Below are positions 1 to 11,162 of a stretch of 64,000 nt of DNA, in pieces. The notes under the pieces are model-generated. The model made no database searches, was not told the origin of the DNA, and saw only the letters and a program-made list of their open reading frames with translations. Source of the DNA: Sphagnum compactum (Eukaryota > Bryophyta > Sphagnopsida > Sphagnales); NCBI GenBank assembly GCA_965153455.1, contig OZ234494.1, positions 23,622,001 through 23,686,000 on the forward strand. Direction: 5' to 3'. Numbering within the stretch: the stretch's first letter is position 1; the number at the start of each line of letters is the position of its first letter. The translations under genes and the position numbers were made by a program.

Positions 1-1718
1 TTGGAATGCATTATCACTCGTAGAGTTCAAATGCATAAGAGGACAATATTCTAGCTCCACACTCACTTCAAAGCTCAGTCACCACCTTCAATTATCTTTG
101 CAACCACATCTTCTCACTTCTAACCAGGTGCTCAGGCCATTTTTTGCACTGCTTCTGATCTTTGAAGCAGCCCATTTCATTTCATGTCTTTCTCTGGATT
201 AAGGAGCTCACTCTTGCCATTTCAAGTGAAATCGTTCTCTTCAGGGAACCTGTCTGCACTTGGTTTCCAACATTTGCCTTACCTTCAAGCACTCTCACAT
301 TTTTCTTGGCTCCCAAGTCCTTCCTGACTGCTCTGTATTGCCAATTTCGGCTCCTTCATTCAGAGCTTCCAGATCACCCAAGTCCTCTCACATCCTTTAT
401 ATAAATCTCTTTGCCATCCAATGAAATCCTCATCAATTTTGGAATAGTGCTGCAAGAACTGCGTCTCTTTCTCTTGCTTCACTCACCCATGCTTGTCCAA
501 GCCGAGAAGGTGTCATAAATTCTTAAAGGAGAACAGGTGAGAGAAACAGGAGTTGGAGACCTTGGTCTTGTTCTTTGGCATCCCAGTTACAATTCATGCA
601 GCATTTGGATTCACAATGTCCTTGCCTTGAATTGATGAGCTATTTGTGCACATTGTAGCATGCTCCTAGCTGTGCTTGTGTCAAAATTGCATTATTTTGG
701 GAGATGCTACTGGAAGAGGGACTAATTTGCTGTAGGAAAACTAAGAGACGTTCAATGCAGCTGGTGCAATTTTACTTACTTTCTTGTGTCTTTCTTGTTT
801 TTCCCCAGTCTCTGATTGTTCTTCTGCAGCCAAATGTGGAGAGATTTGCAGTAGCTCAACCCATCTTGTTCCACCCCTCTAAAAATTTGCACAGCTTCGA
901 GATGGGTTGTGTTGTAGATTGTCAACAACAATGTAACAAGGTTTGTAACAAGGATTTGTGACAATTCAGTTGTAAATGCTTCTTGGCTACCAGAGTTGAT
1001 CATTAAGAGAGTGTTTGTGTATCCTACTGGAGGTTGCAGAAACTTATTGAATATGTTTCCTCTAGAAATATTGGCAACCAAATTGAAGCTTTCCTCTTCA
1101 TGCTTGTTCTTATCATCAACATCTATCCAACTGTAAAAACTGATCACAGCAAGACAAATCCCAGGTTGAAGGGAAGATCTGAAATCCATGCTGGTTTCGC
1201 CTGCCCTGTTCATGTTTGTGTCATGACATCCATCACTGCATAATTAATTAACTGGTGGTGGTCCACACTCACCAAGCATGTGTAGATCGTGACACTTGCA
1301 ATCTGAACTAAAATGCCTTGGAAATATATGTATTCATGTTGTCCTCTCTTTGTCAGCACCTAAACGAAATGTGGGCAGTTGCCTCAACAAGTGCCTACTT
1401 ATCCAGCTTCTCCTTTTCTTCTACTGGATCATCATGGCCTGAACTTGACCATGACATAATATGAAAAGAATAGATTGCTGATATTTATACAGCCTGAAAG
1501 GTAAATTAGTTTTCTACCACCAATCTCCCTTGGATTCTGAATCCTTCCTCAACCCCTTTGCCCTTGGGACCTTGACTATGCTACTTGTTCAACTATATGC
1601 AGAACATTATGAACCCTATAAAGATAACTTTTAAGTGTGAAAAAGTGTAATTCCTGTGCAAGAATAACAATTGTGGTCCAATATGAAAGCCAGAAAGGCA
1701 TGAGGAACCCTCCCGTAC
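1..1718. other. 3' flank of the GONST3-like gene, no recognised gene
   Basis: Moderate-GC sequence downstream of the transporter stop. The part next to 1719 must contain its 3' UTR, but I see no convincing poly(A) signal on the minus strand. Open frames here (up to 145 codons on the minus strand at 776-1213) have no recognisable domain. Confidence 0.5.
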
Positions 1719-2828
1719 TTAGTTGTCAGATGAGTCCTTGCCCTTGTGTTCAAGTCTTGTGTCAGGCACCGACATCTTCTCCTCATCTTGTTCTGAAGCT
1801 TCTGATGGTTTGATATTAGCAGCAGGTTTTGGTTTTGTTGTTGTTTGCTGATATAGTACACCTCCACTTATGCAAATCAGTAGCCCAACCGTCCCAATTG
1901 CTGATGCATGCCTGTTCCAGATGAGTAAGTTGATAAGCACTGTTAAAAGCTTATTCACTACACCTAGTACAGTGAAGCCGGTTGCAGAGATTGTTCGCCG
2001 GCAAGAAAAGCCAAAGAAGGAGATTGAAAGACCAAAGAGACAAGATAGTCCCACAGGCAGCCAAACCCCAAAAGACGCCCATTCTATTGAGTGCTCTGTT
2101 GTCTCACTTTGCAGCTGCAGTCCTTCCCCCATCAAGAAAAGCTCTATGGGGAAGAGAAGAAGAGCCTCCAGATTGTTGTATAAAACAAGACCCCATGTGT
2201 TCAACCCTATTGTCATGACAATGTGCTTGATGTAAACAAAATCTATGGACATGCTGGCAAGGTATGCCAATGCCCAGCCATAGGCATGGAAATTGAATCC
2301 TGTGTCGGTGCTCACATAGATGACAGAACCTCCCATAATGACTGCAAGAGCCAGCCATGTTTTTGAAGAGGGCCATGGCTGCTTCAAGTACACAGTCTCT
2401 CCAACTGCCACAAATAGAGGGACAATGGATCGGAAGACAATGAACGTGTCCACGTTAGCATGCAGGAGAAGCTCACTGTTTGTGAAAAGAGAGAGGTAGA
2501 AACAGATTGCTGCTGGCAAAAATCGCCACATTGTTTTGAGGTTAAGCTCATCGTGTTGCAGGACATTGAATCTGCCAAGTAGGTATACTGCCCCAGCACT
2601 TGTGGCATACTGGAGGGCTGTCAATGCTCCTGGGAAAGGGAACGCCATTATAGCCCATTTGTTGATAATGGACAGAAGAGCTGCGGAGAGACAGTAGCCA
2701 ATTGCAATACCAAAGACAGAGAGGTCCTTCCACCACCCTGCTATTTTCTCACTCCATGATACTGAAACCTCGTGTGAGTGGCTATCCTTCCCTATCTCAG
2801 CATCCATTGATGATTTATGCATCTGCAT
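1719..2828 (-). CDS. GONST3: Golgi GDP-sugar transporter, GONST3/GGLT1-like
   Basis: A single uninterrupted 369-codon frame encodes a nucleotide-sugar transporter of the NST/triose-phosphate-translocator family. These proteins exchange a cytosolic GDP-sugar for GMP across the Golgi membrane. About ten hydrophobic segments span residues 36-328. Subfamily-typical stretches are visible: SIINKWAIM near 53-61, LLHANVDTFIVFRS near 121-134, KHIVMTIGLNTWGLVLYNNLE near 201-221, and the G-x-x-N-K nucleotide-binding motif as GVVNK at 289-293. The tail after residue 330 is hydrophilic and charged, as expected for a cytosolic C terminus. By recall the sequence is closer to Arabidopsis GONST3 (GDP-L-galactose transporter GGLT1) than to GONST4/GFT1 (GDP-fucose), so the substrate is inferred. 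An intronless coding region also suits GONST3. The start is the first ATG of the frame; an in-frame Met at residue 8 is an alternative. Family call very secure, substrate less so. Confidence 0.95.
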   Translation of the reverse strand: MQMHKSSMDAEIGKDSHSHEVSVSWSEKIAGWWKDLSVFGIAIGYCLSAALLSIINKWAIMAFPFPGALTALQYATSAGAVYLLGRFNVLQHDELNLKTMWRFLPAAICFYLSLFTNSELLLHANVDTFIVFRSIVPLFVAVGETVYLKQPWPSSKTWLALAVIMGGSVIYVSTDTGFNFHAYGWALAYLASMSIDFVYIKHIVMTIGLNTWGLVLYNNLEALLLFPIELFLMGEGLQLQSETTEHSIEWASFGVWLPVGLSCLFGLSISFFGFSCRRTISATGFTVLGVVNKLLTVLINLLIWNRHASAIGTVGLLICISGGVLYQQTTTKPKPAANIKPSEASEQDEEKMSVPDTRLEHKGKDSSDN

Positions 2829-2896
2829 GGTTGCACATCATAGCACATGTGAGATTCAGTTTACTTCTTTTTGCCTGTGAAGGAACATCTTCAGCT
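2815..2896 (-). promoter_or_regulatory. 5' leader of the GONST3-like gene with three upstream ATGs
   Basis: A good splice acceptor (TTTATTGCAG) ends at 2897, so the coding exon probably begins at 2896. Between it and the main ATG at 2828 lie three out-of-frame ATG starts. One opens a 10-codon uORF (2888-2856). One (ATG at 2848) overlaps the main start in another frame. One (2841-2815) also ends beyond the main start. Overlapping uORFs normally reduce translation of the main frame. That they do so here is inference. Confidence 0.5.
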
Positions 2897-4147
2897 CTGC
2901 AATAAACTACCAACCTACCTTCAACCAAGTATATCTCCTATGCACCAACATACAAGAAAAGTGAAGAAAGAGAACATGCATGTAAGGCTGAGGCAAGGTT
3001 CAACAACCAATAATCCAGTTATGTAAGAAGTCCACATGGAAAACTCAGTTTCTTTCCTCACTTGTTCTAAACTGATCATGGCAGAAACAAGCTCAAGTGG
3101 GAAGATGCCAACATGAGCTCTTTCACCACCAAGGCATTCAAAATCCATATCCCAGCTTTACAGGTCAAAGATTCAAGCTTCCTCAGGACAGATGTCTCTG
3201 GCTGCAAGCCTGATGCATCTTGATCAGTACAACAGTAAGACCTGAATGCAGAAACAGTTGGATGCATCCCTCCCTAACACTAAAAAGTCATGGACACACC
3301 AGAAAACCATCAAGCATGGAAATCTCACTGACTTTGATTGCCATCAAATTCTCTTCTCGGGTTGAAGCTCAGGATATCCACTACACATAGGGCACCTGTG
3401 ATGGTACAATAGAGCTCACTTTACTTAGAGCCTTACAAGCTCACCTAGGAGTGATTGCAAATGTTGCTAACCCACAATTCTTCACTGCAAACTGGCCTCA
3501 GATCTTCTGAATCGAACCTATTTATGACAGAGGCATTTTTTTTATGCAACAGTGTAATGGACTAGGTCAATTGGCCCTGAGGAAGTTTGGAAAAGTAGAC
3601 TTCCCTCCAGCACTACCACTGTACTCACAAGTCAATCTGTAATTATGCCACAATCCATCACCCTGGAGTTAAACCTACATGGTGTTATCCATCAAAGAAC
3701 TGCACTGCGACCTGCATCATGTGTTTGGCAATTCGGGAAGCTTGAAGAAGAGCACATGCGGAAACCATAGTGAATTCCCATCATGTGAAATAGTTTCACT
3801 GCCGCTGAGGAACTACTAACTTCAGGGGAAAACGTTCTAAAGTGGGGATTTTTTAAAAAAAAGACTCTAATGATCATCGGTACAAAATCGCAAACAGGAA
3901 CAACAAGCAAAATAAAACAGAAAAATTTCAATGTTACGGGAAACAAATACGAAGGAGAAAACGTTTTTCTTCCAAAGCAGACCTAATAATAACTACAAGC
4001 TTTCAGCTGATATAGTTGGAATCCTCCTTTTGATTTCTTTCCTCTACAAAATTCTAATACTTGAAAATAATTTTTTTGATATGCCGCAACAATTGATGTC
4101 GACAATAAGTCAATTTAAAGGAAGGAAAATTTCACATAATATCTCAC
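2897..4147 (-). other. Inferred leader intron of the GONST3-like gene
   Basis: Sequence between the donor at 4147/4146 and the acceptor at 2898/2897 on the minus strand. No conserved coding sequence was recognised inside. Further untranslated exons within it cannot be excluded without transcript data. Confidence 0.4.
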
Positions 4148-4540
4148 CTTGCAGAAGTTGCCTGCTCGTCGCGCTACCACTACAATTGCTGCATACTTTG
4201 AACAAGAAGACAGCTCTTCCAATACACCAATACAACCCGCGGACGCATCCAAGACACCGTCAACAGAAAGCTAGCTTGCTCCTCCGCACTCCTGCCTCCT
4301 GTCCTTCCGTAGATTCCGAACAGATTGCCGTAGCAAATGGCGGACAGAAAACGAGCTGCACACAAGAGCAGAGAAACGCAGAGCGGAGGAAGAACCAAAG
4401 CAGCAGCCGTCGGAAGAAAGCGTGCGCAGACCGATGATTGAAGGGCCTTGGATTCGAACGGGAATAGGTGCTTTCAGCTTGTCGTCCGTCCCCCTCGCTC
4501 CTGTCCCACCTTGGACTAATACCCCCATTATAAATAACGC
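4148..4540 (-). promoter_or_regulatory. Probable promoter and untranslated first exon of the GONST3-like gene
   Basis: Read on the minus strand, this GC-richer block has a TATA-like TATTTATA at 4536-4529. About 340 bases of gene-like sequence follow without a long conserved frame, and a strong splice donor, CTGCAAG|GTGAGAT, puts the exon end at 4148. With the acceptor at 2897 this gives one 1,251-bp leader intron. No other gene on this strand needs the donor. The TSS near 4,500 is inferred from TATA spacing. The same bases read TATAAATA on the plus strand, but no plus-strand gene follows. Confidence 0.5.
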
Positions 4541-5056
4541 TGGGGGTACTTATTCGGTGACTAAACAAATTTGTATAACAAGGACAATAATTAAAAAGAG
4601 TTCAACTTTTTGTTAATGTGGCCCTAGTATATGTGTTGATAGTTTTCAAGTATTTACAAAGAGTATACGTATCTGCAGACAAAATTACTAGTTTTAATAT
4701 TATTAGAATGCTAAGTTTCTAACCCAGCTCTACTCAATTAAAAATGTTAGAATTCACAACAATAATGTTGTAAGTTGTAATAATTGAATGGAATCATGTT
4801 TGAATTGCTAGATTTTATGTGGGAAGTAGTCATGATGAGCAATGAGCATATACATTTGGGTATCTTGCATTTGCCTAATATTTGGTATTTTAAATTGTAA
4901 CTGCATTTGATTTTAATGCCACCGAATATTCATAAATCTTACATGTTGGGTGTTTGAACAGATCCAAATGATAAAAATGTCCTTATGATAGACCAGCCCA
5001 TCATTGATCATCTGCCTATAACTGAACACTTATTTGTATCTTCATCATATAAGTGC

Positions 5057-5625
5057 TTTATTTGAAGTGATTTAAAATGTCATGGGAGCACTACCTCAAG
5101 CTTTAGAAATCATCTTGGCAGTGCAAATGAAAAGGAGTAATGAAAAAATAACAAGAAGAAAAACAAGCCTTCCAACTTACAAACCTTGTTTTATTTTTAT
5201 TTTATTTTTCCTTCTCTTTGGACCCCTTTTACTTTTAAATCTCATAACTTTTTTATTTTATATTCATTTTAAACAATTTAAAGTGCTATAGGAGCACCAC
5301 CTGGAGTTCTATAAAACATCGTTGAACTCTAATAGCAACAAAACAACATACAAGGAATTTTTTCAAGGAATTTTTTCGATGTTCTGCAACAACTGGCCTT
5401 TGTAATGTTTGGTGGTTTGTTTTTTTGAGTTCTCGACCCCCTTTACTTTGGGGGGCCATGACTTTCTCATTTCTAATCGGTTTTTGACAATTGTTAGTGT
5501 GTCAGATGCCTCAAGGGAAGAGATTCAAGTTTTGTTTGGACACTAAAAGCAACAAAGCCCTCCCCTTGGATCTAGCCTACCCTGAATGCTTAAGTGTTCA
5601 ATCGCAGGTGGATCTACCCTATTGG
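5057..5625 (+). repeat. Dispersed repeat family 1, copy A
   Basis: About 570 bp that recurs in inverted orientation at 58,607-59,155. Shared blocks include the stretch around ATGGGAGCACTACCTC (5091) and GAAAAGGAGTAATGAAAAAATAAC (near 5130, split by substitutions). GAACTCTAATAGCAA, CCCCTTTACTTTGGGGGGCCAT and the CCCTCCCCTTTGATC-like end are also shared. Each copy carries different indels, so both are old. The short open frames in the two copies resemble each other only because the DNA does. No terminal inverted repeats or polymerase gene were seen, so the class is unknown. Confidence 0.75.
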
Positions 5626-5744
5626 ATGTTTAAGATTTGGAGGAGTTCCACCGTATGATCTGGTGTGGCACAGCTTTTGCTCCCTTATTTGAGCTAATCA
5701 TCAAACCCACACTCTTAGCAGGTTTCCTTTAAGGATTTTGTGAT

Positions 5745-5847
5745 GTAGCCAAAGGGCCAATCATACAGAAAATAATGTAATAAAATTCAGCTACATACTA
5801 GCTATGAAAGTTGGAACAAAACATAATCCTTCTATATTCTTGGCTAC
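5745..5847 (+). mobile_element. MITE-like element (GTAGCCAA family), copy 1
   Basis: A 103-bp segment bounded by a perfect 8-bp inverted repeat, GTAGCCAA at 5745-5752 and TTGGCTAC at 5840-5847. A second copy at 28,321-28,426 has the same termini, nearly the same length and a shared right part (CTATATTCTTGGCTACYTA). Small size, AT-rich body and inverted ends suit a non-autonomous DNA transposon. No clear target-site duplication was found, and similarity continues beyond the right end into a CTAGCGAATTT module, so the true element may be longer. Confidence 0.5.
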
Positions 5848-5978
5848 TTATTGAAACTAGCGAATTTGGGCAATTTTTTTCATGAGAAATCCTTTGTATA
5901 GGTTGAAATCATGTTATTCAGGTTGAAATTTGGTGAAATTTGGCAAGCAATGGTTATAAACAAAACTTTTCCAATGTT

Positions 5979-6053
5979 GTGGAGTAGTCTAGTGTGCCTA
6001 GACTGGCTCACTATCAAGCCTCTCGTAAGACAGGTCTGTGGTTCAAAACGCTA
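5979..6053 (+). mobile_element. tRNA-derived SINE-like relic
   Basis: The block reads like a decayed tRNA head: an A-box-like TAGTCTAGTGTG at the left, a CTCGTAAGA anticodon-loop-like stretch in the middle and a B-box-like GGTTCAAAAC at the right, about 50 bases after the A box. The cloverleaf is incomplete, so a working tRNA is unlikely. AT-rich sequence follows, but I cannot define a 3' tail. Confidence 0.35.
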
Positions 6054-9000
6054 ACAATTGGCTAAATTAATTTTATTAAAATTTCGGTATAAGTAAAAAA
6101 TAATTTTTCAAAAGTTCGTCAAAACAAAAAATAATTTAATTCATATTGAAATGGTAAAGGTACTATGATATGCATGCTCTCAAGAGGGCCCTTCTTTTTG
6201 CCTGGCGGTAGGTGTGGGGTGGGGTATCATGTTGGAACCTACCTTTACATGCAACCATGTCTCAACCATTAGGCTTGTGTGGTGGGTGTCCTAAGAAATA
6301 ATCCCCAACTGTTGTAACTACTGAAGCACATATTAACCCTCCTCCCACTCCTTGGTGTTTAGTGATCCCCATGGCTCCATGACCATGTCATGTCCATATT
6401 ATGATGGTTGGCCCATGTATATACTACTACATGCAATCAACTCAGCCTCCTTGCCCCCATGGCCACTTCAAGTTTAGGCTGTTTTGAACTTTGGTCCCTT
6501 TTTATGTATAAAGACTTTCTAATTCCATCATGCAATTACACCTTCATTGGGATGACTATGCATATGAATATTTGATGTATGTTTGATATTTGTTGTAATA
6601 TCCTCAACAATGCAATTTCAAATTTAATATGATATCACAAGGTGTAGATTTTGCATAAGACATGCAAATGGTTTTGGGTTCACAATTTCGGGAGGGGGGG
6701 GAGGGGGGGGGGGGGGGGGGGGGTTTGATCACATTTCAAAATTATTCAAAAAAAATCGAAGTTATTTTTTCCAAAAACACTAATCTGAAGGTGAACAAAG
6801 AAGATTGTTAGAGAAAAACAAAAAAGTAATTGGTGCTCACCAAATTTGAAGTATAAAAATGCAATCAATTAGATTTGGTAAAATATGTGTGGGGTTTGCA
6901 AAAATGTTTGCACCATGTAAACTATTTGGGTGGACCTTAAATTCAAATTGGCTATTTTTTGTTTAGGAAGGGTTACATATATGCACATAAAAGATGAAAA
7001 TATACAAGTTAAGATTAACTTGGTGAACTAAGGTTGAATATTACTACCTAAGTAATATGTTGAAAATCTTGTATTAGATCACCTTGCCATACTTCAAAAC
7101 ATGGTATAAACAACACGTACATTATTAACTAAAATTGTGTTTAAACAAAATCTTCATTAACTTACTTGCATTAAAACATAAATATCTATTTTATATGTAT
7201 TTAAAGAATTCGAATATTTTTTATTGATACTGATAAAATTATTGAGCTTGTTCCTTACACACCAACCACACGTGAACTCTTCACTATTCCTATACCTAAA
7301 AGTATTAAATAAGTTGGAGAAGCTCATATTATGCATTGTGATTTCAAGATAGGAAGTTCATCTCATGAGTATATTCTTGAGTATGAATGTATCATGACCA
7401 TATTATCAATATCTAAACATCAATTCAATAACCCTTGAGTTGTGGGGTACACATGATTACCATGCAAGTGCTTATCATGAGTTCACGAGTATAACACGAG
7501 TATGTTATATGGGAATGCTATCTAAGTTATAGTAGAGCTCACTAGGCCAATTGGTTATTGAAACCATGTAGGTACGGATGGGTTAAACCTAAATGCAGAA
7601 TTTGGCAATAATGCCCTTGTTATGGGAGGTAGAGAGTAACCTACTTCAAAATTGAGGTAATAGTTTTCTTCATTGTCCGATGACTTGACCAGTATACACC
7701 ATTTTGCAAGTAGAAATTTATTGAGGGACAAATCCACACTCAAAGAGAATGTGTTTTTCCTCACACAAATTGTTGTGGCTCATGACCCATGTGCGAGATA
7801 AACATTTTTGGTTTCATCCATTACAATGTAGAATATTTAATGTTTATTGTGGTATATATTACACTAAAATGACAACACTCATTTGTTGTTAGAGTAGGCC
7901 CACTCATAGTGGGTACTTAGGCCTCCAACAATATTTGTCCATTCAAGATTATTTATTAAATCTTTGCCAAGTCCAACTATAAACATCAAATTAAAACTAT
8001 AAGACATGCTAGGCGATTAATAGCTCAACACCTAGACCAAATAATTAATCAAGCCAAATCAACAATAGGTGGTACATTGTGCAATGGGGATGAATGAATC
8101 AATTAGCCATTTCACAATAGGTGTTTAGAATTGAATAATGGCTAATGCTAACCTTTGCATTATATGTAAATATGCTAGTCAAAAATCATTTTTGGTTAAA
8201 ATATGATGCGTTGAACCAAAATGGATGTTATAGTCACTATTTTCTTACAAGTGATGAAATTTAATTGAAGGCTATAAGATAATTCAAATCGAATGTTTTA
8301 TGTTTTGAACTTAAATATGTGTGATAATCTATATGTTTAATGTATTACATGTTTTTGCAATTAAAAATATTTACATTGTATTTTTGTATTCTTAAATTTA
8401 TAGATATGTTGTGTTACATGTTACAAATATGAATGTAAACTTTGTTTCCCATGAAAAATAAAATAAAATCAATCACATGAGTTGATCATAGATGACATGT
8501 GAAAACCAAAATTTGAGAAATAAGTTTTTTCTTTTTTTACGTGCAATCAAAAAAGAAATATCTTGATATTGGACATAAAATGAGAATTAAAGAATAAATT
8601 GAAACAATATGTTTGTACTATTAGTATGAAAAATGATGTGAAACCAATGATTTCATTCAATAAGGCCTAAAATACAATGAACATTTAACAATTTTCATGT
8701 TTAAACATAAGTACAATTGGAAAGATAAATAAAATAAATGTAATTACAAATAACTCACAATTATATGTAGGGAAATAATAAGCTATATATAGATAAAGGT
8801 GATTGAATTGTTTTAAAAAAGGTTATGGGTTTTCAAAGATGACCCTAACACTAGGGCTTAAGGGCTTGGAATTGTGAGCAGATTAACAAAAGGATTGCAA
8901 AATTTGTATGCTTATGTGTGGACTTTACATTTGTTGAAATTGATCTACCACACTATACTTTCACCCTTTTTTGAATGCAACAAGTAAGTTTTTCTTTTGC
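6054..9000. other. AT-rich spacer
   Basis: Apart from the poly-G run, no gene, conserved domain or clear mobile element was recognised. Open frames are short and of AT-rich composition. Confidence 0.6.
6703..6723 (+). repeat. Poly-G run of 21
   Basis: Twenty-one uninterrupted G residues, preceded by shorter G runs from 6690. This can form G-quadruplex DNA, and such runs often mark assembly uncertainty in length. Confidence 0.9.
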
Positions 9001-9997
9001 ATCATCCAATTGGATTGCTATGCAATGTGTTGGTGGAGCTGCTCTCATGTTTTTAAGCAGTCATATAAAGAGGACTCTTCACTCTGCACAAAATTCGGAA
9101 ACAAGAGTTTTCCATGGTCGATTCCATGTTGGAGTGCTTTAGTTTGAGAGTGCATAGCACAGTGGGGTATTCTTCCAATATGGGAAAATGCTGAAACTGT
9201 CAATGGATTTGGATTATCACACACCTTTGCATTCCTAGATGTCTGCTATGTGCATATGTCACAACCTGACTTTCTGCCCATAATATGACCATGGAAACTA
9301 GTTGGGTGTAAGCATTGCCTTGCAAGTGAGCCTTGCAAGTGAGCAAAGATCTGAAGAAGTGGATGTGCAGTGTGATAGGTAATCTTCCTTGAAAAAAGAT
9401 CACCAAAACTAGCAGAGCATTTGCAGGGTTTGCTCTGGTCCGAATCCATGATGTACACTGCACATGCACCTTTGTTGGACTATTGAAGAAAAGATTTCTG
9501 GTGCAACAAACTTGCACTCAAGAATGACAAGTTTTTGAGCTTCAAATCAGGGGCTTCAAGTGATGAGAATGCAAGTTCTCTAGTCCAGATCTGCAGGTAT
9601 TAAGTGTTCTCACATCTCAAGCATGAAATGCAAGATTTCCAGCACTGTGCTGCTTAGGGCAGCCCAATATGCAAATCCCAAGTAACCAACTAGCAAATTC
9701 CTGAAAGTGGATGAACCCCAGGGGTTGGTATGTCACTAATAAAGGTTCAACTGTTTCCAGATCAATGTGGGTTCAATTGGGTTGTGCTAGATGTTACACT
9801 GTGATAGCTAAGCTCACTGATAAATCAATGATCATTGAGCTGCTTGTGAGGGGAGAATGGGCAAACATGATGTCATGACATTCGAGCAAGTGTCATGATG
9901 CAAAATGTGGGTAAAATGTGGCTTAGTAAGAAGGTTTCCTTTTACTCCAAGGATGTGAGTTGCAGACAAACCATAGTTGGTATGAACAACAGGCCAG
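9001..9997. other. Moderate-GC spacer, possible untranslated transcript
   Basis: Composition is closer to transcribed sequence than the flanks, with a TATA-like TATAAAGAG near 9064. A 13-14 bp unit CCTTGCAAGTGAG is tandemly doubled near 9311-9340. No frame on either strand shows a recognisable protein. Confidence 0.3.
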
Positions 9998-10258
9998 GGT
10001 GAACCAAAAGCCACCAGCACACCTTGAGAGATGGACAGTGGGTGGAGAGGAAACTCTTTTTCATTGGTTTTTAGTTTCCTTTCTAACCACTATGGTTAGT
10101 TCAGTTTCCGTCCTTACCATGGTAGTAACAAACAGTACAGGGTGAACCAACAACCATGAAGCACACCATGAGAGATGGATGGTGGGTGGACAGGAAAGAA
10201 TTTTCATTGGGTTTCAGTTTCCTTGCTAACCACTATGGTTAGCTCAGTTTCTGTTTTA
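9998..10258 (+). repeat. Tandem duplication, period 143 bp
   Basis: Two diverged copies start with GGTGAACCAA at 9998 and 10141. Both contain GAGAGATGG, GTGGGTGGA and a small hairpin CTAACCACTATGGTTAG (7-bp stem, 3-base loop), in the same order. The copies differ at many positions. Confidence 0.8.
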
Positions 10259-10979
10259 ACTACCTACCTACCAGCAACCCACTAGTCATTACCAATTGTA
10301 ATAACCACTAGCATGCATTTACAAGTAGCTACTAGCCACCCAACATCCTATCTACCTACCTAGCAAACCTATTCACTACAGGAGAGGTCAACAAGGTGAG
10401 ATGTCAACCAGGTCAACAGTGTCCATTCTGAATCATAAGAGGCTTCCAATGGATGGACTGCTGGTTGCTGTTGGTTCACTCTGGCCAGGATAACACATAT
10501 ACTAGGTGAGGAGGAGACACAACAAAATTGTAGAGAGTCATGAGAAACTAGGTGAAGAAATATAAGGGGAGTTGAAGATCTCCAACACAACTTAAGTTAG
10601 TGTGATGTGTCAAATACAGATCTCTGGTTGCAAAAAAGGGTACATTGAACATTTTAAAGCTGGGAATCAAAGTGAAGTCAAATACATCTAAAAAGTTGTA
10701 TATTGTTGTCTGAACTACATTTAAATCCCATGGAACATTCAAGACTCTGAAGTTGAATAGGGAATTGATGTTAAATGCTATTATCATCTGTGTAAAGGCT
10801 CTTGAACTTTCCCCCCAGTCCACCAAAACCTAGATGCCTTGTCTGAATTATTTAGGCTTAGAATCAACAAATTTGATATAAAATGGCATTATGCTTGTGT
10901 GGGTGGGTTGGTGGGTTGGGTGGCATAGGTCCACAAAAAGCAAAGTTTCTTGAGAGAACAAAAAAAGCCGAGGGGGAAC

Positions 10980-11162
10980 CTACGTCCAGTATTGTTTAAG
11001 CTCAGGAATTGAAGCAAAAGTGAGTCTGCCATGCAATAAGTCCTTGCCAAATCTGTCTTTCTTGAGCACTACTTCATCATAGGTCAAATCAGCATTCCTT
11101 GGCTCCACCAGCTCCTGTTCCAAGACAACCTTTGATGCCAGCCAAAATGCTACATGATACAC
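10980..11162 (-). CDS. Unidentified 60-residue ORF, possible exon
   Basis: The frame has balanced, gene-like composition, rich in Lys, Glu, Asp and Leu (for example LEQELVEPRNADLTYDEVVL), unlike the low-complexity frames around it. No domain was recognised. No companion exons could be joined with confidence. It could be one exon of an unrecognised gene, a pseudogene piece or chance. Confidence 0.2.
   Translation of the reverse strand: MYHVAFWLASKVVLEQELVEPRNADLTYDEVVLKKDRFGKDLLHGRLTFASIPELKQYWT

Noticed and set aside
776-1213. 145-residue minus-strand ORF downstream of the transporter
   Set aside because: No recognisable domain; it is probably 3' flank or UTR sequence that happens to be open.
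4440-4470. B-box-like GTTCGAATCC on the minus strand, possible tRNA
   Set aside because: No A box or cloverleaf at the required distance; it falls within the inferred first exon of the transporter gene.
11000-11020. AAGCTCAGGA word resembling miR390
   Set aside because: Only the first ten bases match, and no complementary arm is visible nearby.
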